Assembly (NCBI RefSeq): GCF_001507435.1
Contig: NZ_LMWH01000228.1
Location: 371,142 to 435,141, forward strand
Origin: Streptomyces sp. NRRL F-5122
GTDB taxonomy: Bacteria; Actinomycetota; Actinomycetes; Streptomycetales; Streptomycetaceae
Direction of reading: 5' to 3'
Length of the DNA: 64,000 bases
Shown: piece by piece, positions 52,634-64,000 of the stretch
Layout: each line of letters begins with the position of its first letter
How positions within the stretch are numbered: position 1 is the first letter of the stretch
The notes under the pieces: generated by a model
Told to the model about the DNA's origin: nothing
Databases searched by the model: none
What the model saw: the letters and a program-made list of their open reading frames with translations, nothing else
Made by a program: the position numbers and the translations under genes

Positions 52634-53779
52634 TCAGTCGACTATCGCCATCTCGCGGGACGTCTCGTTCAGGCGCCGCCCGCCGTCCTGGGTGACCGCC
52701 ACGATGTCCTCGATACGGACGCCGAAGCGACCGGGCAGATAAACGCCGGGCTCCACGGAGAAGCACATCCCGGGGACGAGAGGCTGTTCCTCGCCCTCGA
52801 TCATGTAGGGCGGCTCATGGGTGGTGACACCGATGCCGTGCCCCGTGCGGTGGATGAAGTACGCGCCGTACCCGGCGTCGTCGATGACGGCGCGGGCCGC
52901 ACGGTCCACGTCCTGACACGCCGCGCCCGGCCCGACCGCCCGGAACCCGGCCTCCTGCGCCGCGCGCACGAGGTCGTGCACCTCGCGCTCCTCGTCGTTC
53001 GGTTCACCGACGTGGACGGTGCGGGAGGTGTCGGAGCCGTAGCCGTGCTTGAGACCGCCGAAGTCCAGGACGACCATGTCGCCTCGCTGGATGACGCGCT
53101 CGCCGGCCTCGTGATGCGGATTGGCGCCGTTGGGTCCCGAGGCCACGATGGTGAAGTCCACCTGCGCGTGCCCGAACCGCCGCAGCAGACCGGCGAGGTC
53201 CTCGGCGACCTCCCGTTCCCTGCGGCCGCCGAAGGCGACCTTCAGGATCTCCTCGTACGCCGCGTCCGCCGCCGTGCCCGCGGCCGCGAGCCGGTCCAGC
53301 TCCGCCGCGTCCTTGACGGCCCGCAGCATCGGAAGGGCGCGGGTGAGGGCGACATGGTCGACGTCCGGGAGCCGCTCGCGCAGGCCGAGCAGATGCAGGG
53401 CCCAGGCGTTGTCGCTGATGCCGTACCGCCCCCGGGCCCCGAGCAGGCCGGCGGCCGCGTCATAGGGGTCCTTGCCGTCGGTCCAGTCGCGCAGTGTCAG
53501 TGCGGGCGCGCCGGCCGCCTCCGCCGCGTCGGGCGCCTCCAGGGTGGGGACGACGAGGACGGGGTCGTGCCCGGCCCGCAGCACCAGCAGGGTGAGGCGT
53601 TCGGTCTCCACCGGACGGTATCCGGTGAGCCACACCAGATCGGGTCCGGGCGCGATCAGGAGCCCGGCGAGTCCCGCCGCGTCGGCGGCCTCGGCGGCGC
53701 GCCGCATCCGCGCCGCGTAGTCCTCCGCGGTGAAGGGCGTGGGGCCGGCCGTGTCGGGCGGCGCGGGCGTGCCGGTCAT
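52634..53779 (-). CDS. M24-family aminopeptidase (Xaa-Pro type)
   Basis: This 381-residue pita-bread peptidase has the five metal ligands: Asp in MVVLDFGG, Asp in GYGSDTSRT, His in HRTGHGIG, Glu in FSVEPGVY and Glu in GVRIEDIV. The N-terminal creatinase domain is present (LLIAPGPDLVWLTGYRP). It should remove N-terminal residues preceding proline. No signal peptide is seen, so it is cytoplasmic. Confidence 0.94.
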   Translation of the reverse strand: MTGTPAPPDTAGPTPFTAEDYAARMRRAAEAADAAGLAGLLIAPGPDLVWLTGYRPVETERLTLLVLRAGHDPVLVVPTLEAPDAAEAAGAPALTLRDWTDGKDPYDAAAGLLGARGRYGISDNAWALHLLGLRERLPDVDHVALTRALPMLRAVKDAAELDRLAAAGTAADAAYEEILKVAFGGRREREVAEDLAGLLRRFGHAQVDFTIVASGPNGANPHHEAGERVIQRGDMVVLDFGGLKHGYGSDTSRTVHVGEPNDEEREVHDLVRAAQEAGFRAVGPGAACQDVDRAARAVIDDAGYGAYFIHRTGHGIGVTTHEPPYMIEGEEQPLVPGMCFSVEPGVYLPGRFGVRIEDIVAVTQDGGRRLNETSREMAIVD

Positions 53780-54034
53780 CCATACCTCCGCAGGTCCGGA
53801 TCCTCCCAGGGGCTACGGGCAGCATCCTGCCCCTCCGCCGCGACGGATGCGAGCCGATTGCGGCCATGGCGTCCGGTGGGTGCCGTGGCCGGGTCCTGCC
53901 CGCCGGTCACGCCGCGGCGCTCCGCACCTGCGCCGGCAGCCGCTCCGCCGGGGCCGCCGCTCCACATGGGGTCCCGGCGTACGCCGGTTCCGTACGGTGG
54001 ACCACGCGCGGGGCGGCAGCGGCACGGCGACCGC

Positions 54035-57451
<3,417 letters not shown>

Positions 57452-57455
<4 letters not shown>

Positions 57456-58720
57456 GCGTCCGCGAGAGCGCCCCACCCGTACCCGACGTCTTCGATCCCC
57501 GCAGGTACGCCCTCGGCGTCCCCCACGCGGAGTACCGCACGCTGCGCGACCACCACCCGGTCGCCTGGCAGGAGGAGCCGGAAGTGCTCGGCTGGCCGGC
57601 CGGGCCGGGGTTCTGGGCGGTGACCCGGCACGCGGACGTCACGCACGTCCTCAAGGACGCCGCGACGTTCTCCTCCAGCCTCGGCGCCACCCAGATCCGC
57701 GACCCCGACCCCGGCGACCTGCCGTTCATCCGGCGCATGATGCTCAATCAGGACCCGCCCGACCACGGCCGGCTGAGACGGCAGGTGAGCCGGGCTTTCA
57801 CCCCCCGCCGCGTCGACCGCTTCGCGGCAGGGGCCCGCACCCGGGCCCGCTCCCTGCTCGCCGGCGCGCTCGCGCTCGCGCGCGAGGGCGACGGCGTCTG
57901 TGACGTGGTCGCCGCCGTCACCGACGACTACGCCGTGCTCAACCTCGCCGACCTGCTCGGTGTGCCCGAGTCGGACCGCGGCCTGCTCCTGCACTGGACG
58001 CAGCGAGTGATCGGCTACCAGGACCCGGACGAGGCGGGCGAGTCCGTGCTGGACGCGGACGGCCGGCCCGTCAACCCGCGGTCCCCCGCCGCGCTGCGCG
58101 ACATGTTCGGCTACGCGCAGCAGCTCGCCGCGTACAAACGGGACCGTCCTGCCGACGACATCATGACCACGCTCGCCACCGACCCCGAACTCACGGAACC
58201 CGAGCTGGAGATGTTCTTCTTCCTGCTGACCGTCGCGGGCAACGACACCGTGCGCGGCGCGGCGCCCGGCGGTCTCCTCGCACTGGCCGAGCATCCGGTG
58301 GCGTACCGGGAACTACGCGCCGGGACGCACCGACCTCCCTTGGCGGTCGACGAGTTGCTGCGCTGGCACCCGCCCGTCCTCAGCTTCCGGCGGACCGCCG
58401 CCCGGGACACCGAGCTGGCCGGCCGGCGCATCCGGGCGGGTGACAAAGTGGTCGTCTTCCACGCGTCCGCCAATCGGGACGAACGCGTCTTCGCCGCGCC
58501 GGACAGTCTGGAGCTGTCCCGCACGCCCAATCCTCACGTCTCCTTCGGGGACGGACCTCATGTCTGCCTCGGTGCGCACTTCGCCCGGCTGCAGCTGAAC
58601 GTCCTCTACGAGGAGGCCCTACGGGTCCTGCCCACCGCTCCCCGCCCCGCCGCACCGCCCACGCGGCTGGTCTCGAACTTCATCAACGGCATCAAGTCCC
58701 TTCCCCTGAGGCTCATTTGA
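57452..58720 (+). CDS. Cytochrome P450
   Basis: This 422-residue P450 has the haem loop FGDGPHVCLGAHFA with Cys372 as the iron ligand, the ExxR motif DELLRWHPPV, and the I-helix LLTVAGNDTVRG, in which Thr is retained. The ending RLVSNFINGIKSLPLRL and the FIRRMMLNQDPPDHGRLR segment resemble the CYP125/CYP124 group acting on steroids or branched lipids. It is coupled to the hydrolase before it. Substrate unknown; a link to terpenes is suggested only by the neighbouring geoA. Confidence 0.93.
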
Positions 58721-58723
58721 TCC

Positions 58724-59872
58724 TCAGGGCCGCACCTGGATCAGCGCGTGTGCGCCACTGGTGCGCCATCGCTGCTCCTCGGCGGCGACCAGGGCCGCCT
58801 CGGTGTCCGGCTCCAGCCCCACGATGACATCGGACTTCAGGGTGCGCAGCGCGGCGACCGGCCCGGGGAACCAGGCCGTCACATCCTCGAACGGTGTCGT
58901 CGGCTGATACAGACGGTCGCCCACCAGACGGCGGTAGTTGAGATCGCCCTTGAAGATCGTCAGGTCGGCCGCGGCGAACTCCGCGCGCAGGTCCTCCGGC
59001 ATGTCCGCGTACGGCAGCGGGGCGCAGGAGAAGGGGTGGGTCCGCACCTCCAGCCGGCCCTCGGCCATCGCCGTCCACAGGCGTTCCCCGGCACCGGCCG
59101 CCGCGCCCTTGGCACCGGCCAGCCGACGCACCGCGTCGACGACGTCCGCCGTAGTGGCGTCGGAGATGTAGTAGGGGTGGACCTTCACGTGCAGCAGCGC
59201 CCGCCGCGCCCGCCCGTGGCGGAGCAGGTGGTCGAGGAGCAGCAGATCCGGGATCAACTCACGCCCGGCGTTGTCCGCGACCAGGCAGAGCGTGTCGACG
59301 GGCAGCAGGGACCAGAACACCTCACTGTCGTCCGCGACGAGCCGGGTGACGGCCGTCGGCGCACCGGGCGCGGAGAGGCGGAAGCCCAGATCGGCGCGGT
59401 TGCCCCAGAGCGAGCCGTGGAGCAGCGCCTGCGCCTGCTCGTCGAGGGGCTGCTCCCCGAGCCGGTCCAGCGCCGCCAGCTCCTCGTCCGTCTCCGGCGC
59501 GTCGAGCTCGGCGAGCTTGAAGGGGCGGAACGGGTCGATGCCCTGCCAGCTCCCTGGCCCGAAGTAGCCGACGGCCTGGAGGAGCCGGCGGTAGAAGTAG
59601 CTCTCGGACCAGAGGAAGGGAACCTCGAACCAGGACCGTCCGAGATACTCCCCCGAACCCCAGCGGGCCCACTGCTCGTCGTCCTCGGTGCCGAGCGGTT
59701 CGATGAGGCCCTCGGTGGCACCGGTCAGGAGTTCGTCAAGCGCGCGCCGCCGGCCCGGACCGTACGGGAAGGCGTCCTGCACCGCACGGATGAGCGCGGG
59801 ATGCCGTGCGGAGAGCACGCCGTGCGGGAAGGAGCCGGGCTCGTCGGCGAGGATCACGGGGGCGTCAGGCAT
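58724..59872 (-). CDS. ARMT1-type damage-control phosphatase (DUF89)
   Basis: This 382-residue protein has DUF89/ARMT1 motifs: LVADNAGRELIPDLLLL with the metal Asp and Asn, IFKGDLNYRRLVGD, and TLKSDVIVGL near the end. These metal-dependent phosphatases remove damaged phosphometabolites. It is convergent with the P450 (3 bp between stops) and overlaps the upstream membrane-protein gene by 8 bp, so it is co-transcribed with it. Confidence 0.87.
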   Translation of the reverse strand: MPDAPVILADEPGSFPHGVLSARHPALIRAVQDAFPYGPGRRRALDELLTGATEGLIEPLGTEDDEQWARWGSGEYLGRSWFEVPFLWSESYFYRRLLQAVGYFGPGSWQGIDPFRPFKLAELDAPETDEELAALDRLGEQPLDEQAQALLHGSLWGNRADLGFRLSAPGAPTAVTRLVADDSEVFWSLLPVDTLCLVADNAGRELIPDLLLLDHLLRHGRARRALLHVKVHPYYISDATTADVVDAVRRLAGAKGAAAGAGERLWTAMAEGRLEVRTHPFSCAPLPYADMPEDLRAEFAAADLTIFKGDLNYRRLVGDRLYQPTTPFEDVTAWFPGPVAALRTLKSDVIVGLEPDTEAALVAAEEQRWRTSGAHALIQVRP

Positions 59873-60440
59873 GGTCTCGCTCTCCTCCAGGGCCGGTCAG
59901 GATCCCGGGAGGCAGGTCCACGTCCTTGAACCGCTCCTCGAGCTGCTTGCCGTAGCCGGCCTCGGTCCACACGAACTTCTTGAACTGCTCCGGCGTCAGC
60001 AGACCCTGCCACGGACCGCCGCCCGGGCAGAACACCGACTCGCACGCGGGGCAGTTGTACGCCGATCGCCACAAGGCGTCGGCACGGGGCTCCCCGGCCG
60101 CCACGAGAGCCCGATCGCGGCCCTCCCCCCGCACCACGACGACGGTGCCGACGAACAGGAGCACGGCCAGCAGCGAACCACCGATCGTGTACAGCGGCTT
60201 GTCGTTGTCGACCCCGCTGTACGCGAGGGCGACGCCGACGGCGACCATCACCATGCCCTCGACGAAGTGCAGACATCCGTCGAACCGCGAGGAGACGCCC
60301 GGAGTGCGGGCCAGCCGGTCCGCCAGGCCCGCACGCATACAGGCCTGGTCGTCGCAGACCTCCGGGACAGCTCGCGCCCCGGCCGAGCCGCAGCCCGGAC
60401 ATATCACCTCAACCGCCTTGGGAGCCTTCTCCGTTGCCAT
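59865..60440 (-). CDS. Small membrane protein with two cysteine knuckles
   Basis: This is a 191-residue protein. The N-terminus has CPGCG and a CxxxxC-type pair, two hydrophobic segments follow (VEGMVMVAVGVALAYSG and GSLLAVLLFVGTVVVV), and the C-terminal part has a second ribbon (NCPACESVFCPGG). It is likely a membrane protein with zinc-binding ends. It precedes and overlaps the ARMT1-type gene. No named family is recognised. TAGCGT six bases before the ATG indicates a leaderless mRNA. Confidence 0.75.
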   Translation of the reverse strand: MATEKAPKAVEVICPGCGSAGARAVPEVCDDQACMRAGLADRLARTPGVSSRFDGCLHFVEGMVMVAVGVALAYSGVDNDKPLYTIGGSLLAVLLFVGTVVVVRGEGRDRALVAAGEPRADALWRSAYNCPACESVFCPGGGPWQGLLTPEQFKKFVWTEAGYGKQLEERFKDVDLPPGILTGPGGERDHA

Positions 60441-60446
60441 GGGCCT

Positions 60447-60452
60447 ACGCTA
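60447..60452 (-). promoter_or_regulatory. -10 box (TAGCGT) of the zinc-ribbon membrane gene
   Basis: TAGCGT on the reverse strand ends six bases before ATG 60440. Confidence 0.55.
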
Positions 60453-60580
60453 ACGGCCGGCCGGCGAGCGCCACCGCCGGCCGCCGGGCGTCGTGCTGGG
60501 CACCTCGCTGAACACCGGTCACCCCGTCCCCGTACTCCTCGATACGCACCTGCCGCACCTGATGTGCCTGGAGACACCGG

Positions 60581-61504
60581 ATGACCGCACACCGCACCGT
60601 CGCCGTGGCCGCCGTCGCCGCGGCGGCCACACTGCTGCCGGCGACGCCCGCACTCGCCCATGGAGCCCCCACCGATCCGGTCAGCCGGGTTTTCGCGTGC
60701 TCGCCCGAGGGCGCCGCCCGCGCGACCACCGCGTGCCGAGCGGCGATCGCGGCGAACGGCGCCCCGTTCACCGCCTGGGACAACCTGCGGGTGGCCGGCG
60801 TGAACGGCAGGGACCGGCAGCTCATCCCCGACGGCAGGCTGTGCAGTGGCGGACTGCCCGCCTACAAGGGACTCGACCTGGCGCGCCCGGACTGGCCGTC
60901 GACCCGGCTCACGCCCGGGAGCTCACTGACGATGGCCTACAGCTCGACGATCCCGCACACGGGCACCTTCAAGTTGTTCCTGACGAAGCCGGGTTACGAC
61001 CCGACCAAGCCGCTGACCTGGTCCGACCTCCCACAGCGGCCTTTCGCCCAGGTGACCGACCCACCGCTGACCGGCGGCGCGTACCGGATCGGGGCGAAGC
61101 TGCCCGCGGACCGCTCGGGCCGCCATGTGCTGTTCACGATCTGGCAGAACTCGAGCACGACGGACACCTACTACTCCTGCTCGGACGTGGTGTTCCCGGC
61201 GTCCAGGTCCTCCGGCGGTGCCGGCACCCGGGCCGGCTCCCCGGGTGCCTCCACCGCTTCGGGCACGGCCGGGAGGAAGAAGCCGTCGCACTCGCCCGCC
61301 CCCGCCCCGTCGCCGAGCCGGCCCGCACCGAGCACCTCACCGGCGCCTGCCGAGCCGGTGACCTCGGTGCCCGGCACCCCCGCGGCGGCCGCCGCACCGG
61401 CTTCCGGCAGCGGCCCGTCGCTGCCAGTGCTGGCGGGCGGCGCCGGAGCGTTCCTGGTGGTCGCCGGGGGCACCGCCCTGGCGCTGCGGCGCAGGCGCGG
61501 CTGA
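60581..61504 (+). CDS. AA10 lytic polysaccharide monooxygenase with C-terminal membrane anchor
   Basis: This is a 307-residue protein. A signal peptide ends in ALA so that His27 becomes the N-terminal residue of the mature protein, as the copper histidine brace requires; the second copper ligand is His126 (STIPHTGTFKLFL). The end of the AA10 domain is WQNSSTTDTYYSCSDVVF. A Pro/Ser/Ala-rich linker (about 207-277) leads to a hydrophobic helix and RRRRG, so the enzyme is likely tethered to the membrane. It oxidises chitin- or cellulose-type glycans. GGAG precedes the ATG. Confidence 0.9.
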   Translation: MTAHRTVAVAAVAAAATLLPATPALAHGAPTDPVSRVFACSPEGAARATTACRAAIAANGAPFTAWDNLRVAGVNGRDRQLIPDGRLCSGGLPAYKGLDLARPDWPSTRLTPGSSLTMAYSSTIPHTGTFKLFLTKPGYDPTKPLTWSDLPQRPFAQVTDPPLTGGAYRIGAKLPADRSGRHVLFTIWQNSSTTDTYYSCSDVVFPASRSSGGAGTRAGSPGASTASGTAGRKKPSHSPAPAPSPSRPAPSTSPAPAEPVTSVPGTPAAAAAPASGSGPSLPVLAGGAGAFLVVAGGTALALRRRRG

Positions 61505-61506
61505 GA

Positions 61507-61556
61507 CGACCGCCCCCGGGTCCGCCGGGATCGGAGACGGCCGTCGGGTGCGGTCG
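61507..61556. terminator. Inverted repeat between convergent LPMO and secreted-protein genes
   Basis: CGACCGC (61507-61513) pairs with GCGGTCG (61550-61556), enclosing a smaller ACGGCCGT palindrome. Location between convergent stops supports a terminator; the long loop lowers confidence. Confidence 0.3.
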
Positions 61557-61559
61557 GCG

Positions 61560-62801
<1,242 letters not shown>

Positions 62802-62832
62802 TCATCACATTCGACTGTGCCCAGGAGCAGAC

Positions 62833-63510
62833 ATGGCCTCGTCCTCGGATGCCACGGCGTCCCCCGGCCCCACCCCTGAACCCCCGAAGAGCGGTTCCAC
62901 CGCCGACGGGCCGCCCGCCCGACGCGGGCGGGTCCGCCTGCGCCGCGCCGCCGTGATGGCAGTGCCGGCCACCGCGATCGCCGCCGTTCTCGCGATCATG
63001 ACCGCCCAAGGTGCGCTGGGTGTGCAGTTCGCCATCTCCGGCATGCCCTTCACGGTCACCGCCGACGACCTGAGCGGTACCGGATTCGAGCAGTTCGGCA
63101 ACCTCGACAACATGGCGGACGACAGCCCGAACGCCGGTGACACCGGCGGGCAGGTGCTGGTCGTCACTTCCGCGATCAAGGACGCGACACTCGTCAAGCT
63201 GTGCCAGAGCGTCGACCTGGGCGGCACCAACCTGAAGATCACCGCGGGTGGCGGCAAGGACAAGGTCATCGCCAGCGATCTGACCACCGACTCCACGGAC
63301 CTGTCCGGTGACGCCGAATTCAACGGCATCGAGATCGGCAACGACGCCAGTACCCTGACCAAGGCCGGGGTGCAGGGCAACAAGGGCGTCTTCGGCCAGC
63401 AGGCGGACACCGTGCACATCGCCCGGCTGCGGCAGACCAACTACGCCACCACAGCAGGCGTCTTCAAGCTGCCCGGGCTCAAGCTCGGCTTCAGCGACAC
63501 GGGTTGCTGA
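62833..63510 (+). CDS. DUF6230 family membrane-anchored surface protein
   Basis: This is a 225-residue protein. A Pro/Ser-rich cytoplasmic start is followed by a single membrane helix (AAVMAVPATAIAAVLAIMTA) and an extracellular part with the DUF6230 pattern (GVQFAISGMPFTVTADDLSG, FEQFGNLDNMAD, and KLPGLKLGFSDTGC at the end). CAGGAG precedes ATG 62833. It overlaps the DUF6114 gene (TGATG). The pair is typical of Streptomyces; its function is unknown. Confidence 0.88.
   Translation: MASSSDATASPGPTPEPPKSGSTADGPPARRGRVRLRRAAVMAVPATAIAAVLAIMTAQGALGVQFAISGMPFTVTADDLSGTGFEQFGNLDNMADDSPNAGDTGGQVLVVTSAIKDATLVKLCQSVDLGGTNLKITAGGGKDKVIASDLTTDSTDLSGDAEFNGIEIGNDASTLTKAGVQGNKGVFGQQADTVHIARLRQTNYATTAGVFKLPGLKLGFSDTGC
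62867..62905 (+). repeat. 39-bp direct repeat, copy 1
   Basis: These 39 bases inside the start of the DUF6230 gene are identical to 63962-64000 at the window edge. The copies are 1095 bp apart. Copy 1 encodes the Pro/Ser-rich residues about 12-24 of the DUF6230 protein. Confidence 0.85.
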
Positions 63511-63929
63511 TGGCCGGCCGCGCGAGGACCGCGTTCCGCCGATGGCGGTCGGACCGCCCCTTCTGGGGCGGGCTGCTTCTGGCGCTGGGCGGGGCGGAGA
63601 TCCTCCTGACGGAGAAGGCGTCGCTCAAGGTGGTCATGCACATCGGCATGCAGGGCCTCGCGGGATATCTGCTGCCCTCCGTGATGCTGGTGTGCGGGCT
63701 GCTGATCCTCCTCAGCCCGGCCCAGCGGCTGTTCTGCTCGGTCCTCGGCATCCTGCTCTCCCTGGGGACCTGGCTCACGTCCAACCTGGGCGGTTTCCTG
63801 GTCGGCCTGCTGCTGGGGGCCGCCGGGAGCTGTCTGACCTTCGGTTGGCTGCCCGACCAGGAGCCGCGCCGCGGTGTCCTGCGCCGCCGTCGCCCGCGCT
63901 CCGCCGCCATGGACTCGGCCAGGTCCTGA
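63510..63929 (+). CDS. DUF6114 family membrane protein
   Basis: This 139-residue protein has four hydrophobic segments (FWGGLLLALGGAEILL, LLPSVMLVCGLLILL, LFCSVLGILLSLGTWL, LGGFLVGLLLGAAGSCL) and an arginine-rich tail (RRGVLRRRRPR), the DUF6114 pattern. The ATG overlaps the DUF6230 stop as TGATG, so both are translated together and probably act together in the envelope. Function unknown. Confidence 0.88.
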   Translation: MAGRARTAFRRWRSDRPFWGGLLLALGGAEILLTEKASLKVVMHIGMQGLAGYLLPSVMLVCGLLILLSPAQRLFCSVLGILLSLGTWLTSNLGGFLVGLLLGAAGSCLTFGWLPDQEPRRGVLRRRRPRSAAMDSARS

Positions 63930-63961
63930 CACCCCGCGCCCCTCGGCGGGCGGCTCCGGCC

Positions 63962-64000
63962 GCCCCACCCCTGAACCCCCGAAGAGCGGTTCCACCGCCG
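63962..64000 (+). repeat. 39-bp direct repeat, copy 2 (reaches window end)
   Basis: This stretch is identical to 62867-62905 and runs off the window, so the repeat may be longer. It lies 32 bp after the DUF6114 stop, outside any gene that can be seen here. Confidence 0.85.

Noticed and set aside
52725..52745. Apparent TTA triplet inside the M24 peptidase gene
   Set aside because: On the reverse strand it is out of frame (GTT TAT), so it is not a bldA codon. The same holds for TTA-like strings at 11566 and 31226.

Overview
The window is chromosomal DNA of a Streptomyces or a very close relative. The evidence is the very high GC with strong GC bias at third codon positions, a bifunctional geosmin synthase, Streptomyces-type families (XRE/DUF397/anti-sigma-like ATPase trio, DUF6230/DUF6114 pair, SAV2148-type HEPN protein, subtilisin inhibitor), many leaderless genes, and only one in-frame TTA codon. 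No tRNA, rRNA, CRISPR array, transposase or phage gene was seen, so this looks like ordinary chromosome with some decayed genes. Layout, 0-21 kb: the C-terminal half of a GH2 beta-galactosidase; a three-gene ABC-2 exporter operon; an MFS permease; an ATPase divergent from an XRE/DUF397 pair; a TetR regulator; a PEP-mutase-like enzyme; homocysteine S-methyltransferase; a type-B carboxylesterase; ThuA-like, amidohydrolase and BrkB-like genes; AidB; a GAF-domain regulator; a secreted propeller-like protein; and a GNAT acetyltransferase. 21.3-30.8 kb: a complete assimilatory sulfate operon. It starts with a cysteine-containing 27-residue leader peptide and continues with sulfite reductase, a 59-residue zinc-ribbon protein, cysH, cysC, cysD, cysN, a sulfonate-type ABC transporter whose binding-protein gene is broken, and a CbiX/SirB-like chelatase that would supply siroheme. 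30.8-42 kb: a nitroreductase-like DsbA-fold protein, a DinB-fold protein, a ketopantoate reductase-like protein, DUF1697, MMPL transporter, phosphotransferase, DEDDh exonuclease and HEPN protein, then two adjacent secreted genes that together look like a copper amine oxidase split into an N-domain protein and a catalytic-domain protein. 42-52 kb: glycogen and trehalose metabolism (glgX, treY, treZ), interrupted by a reverse-strand block with an M14 carboxypeptidase carrying the only TTA codon, a translationally coupled subtilisin inhibitor, and an FHA protein. 52-64 kb: a pseudokinase-like APH protein, an M24 peptidase, a decayed amidotransferase remnant, geosmin synthase divergent from a hydrolase-P450 pair, an ARMT1-type protein, an anchored AA10 LPMO, a secreted protein, and the DUF6230/DUF6114 pair. 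The most notable observations are the split copper amine oxidase, the cysteine attenuator-type leader, the broken sulfonate-binding gene, and the TTA-gated protease/inhibitor operon.
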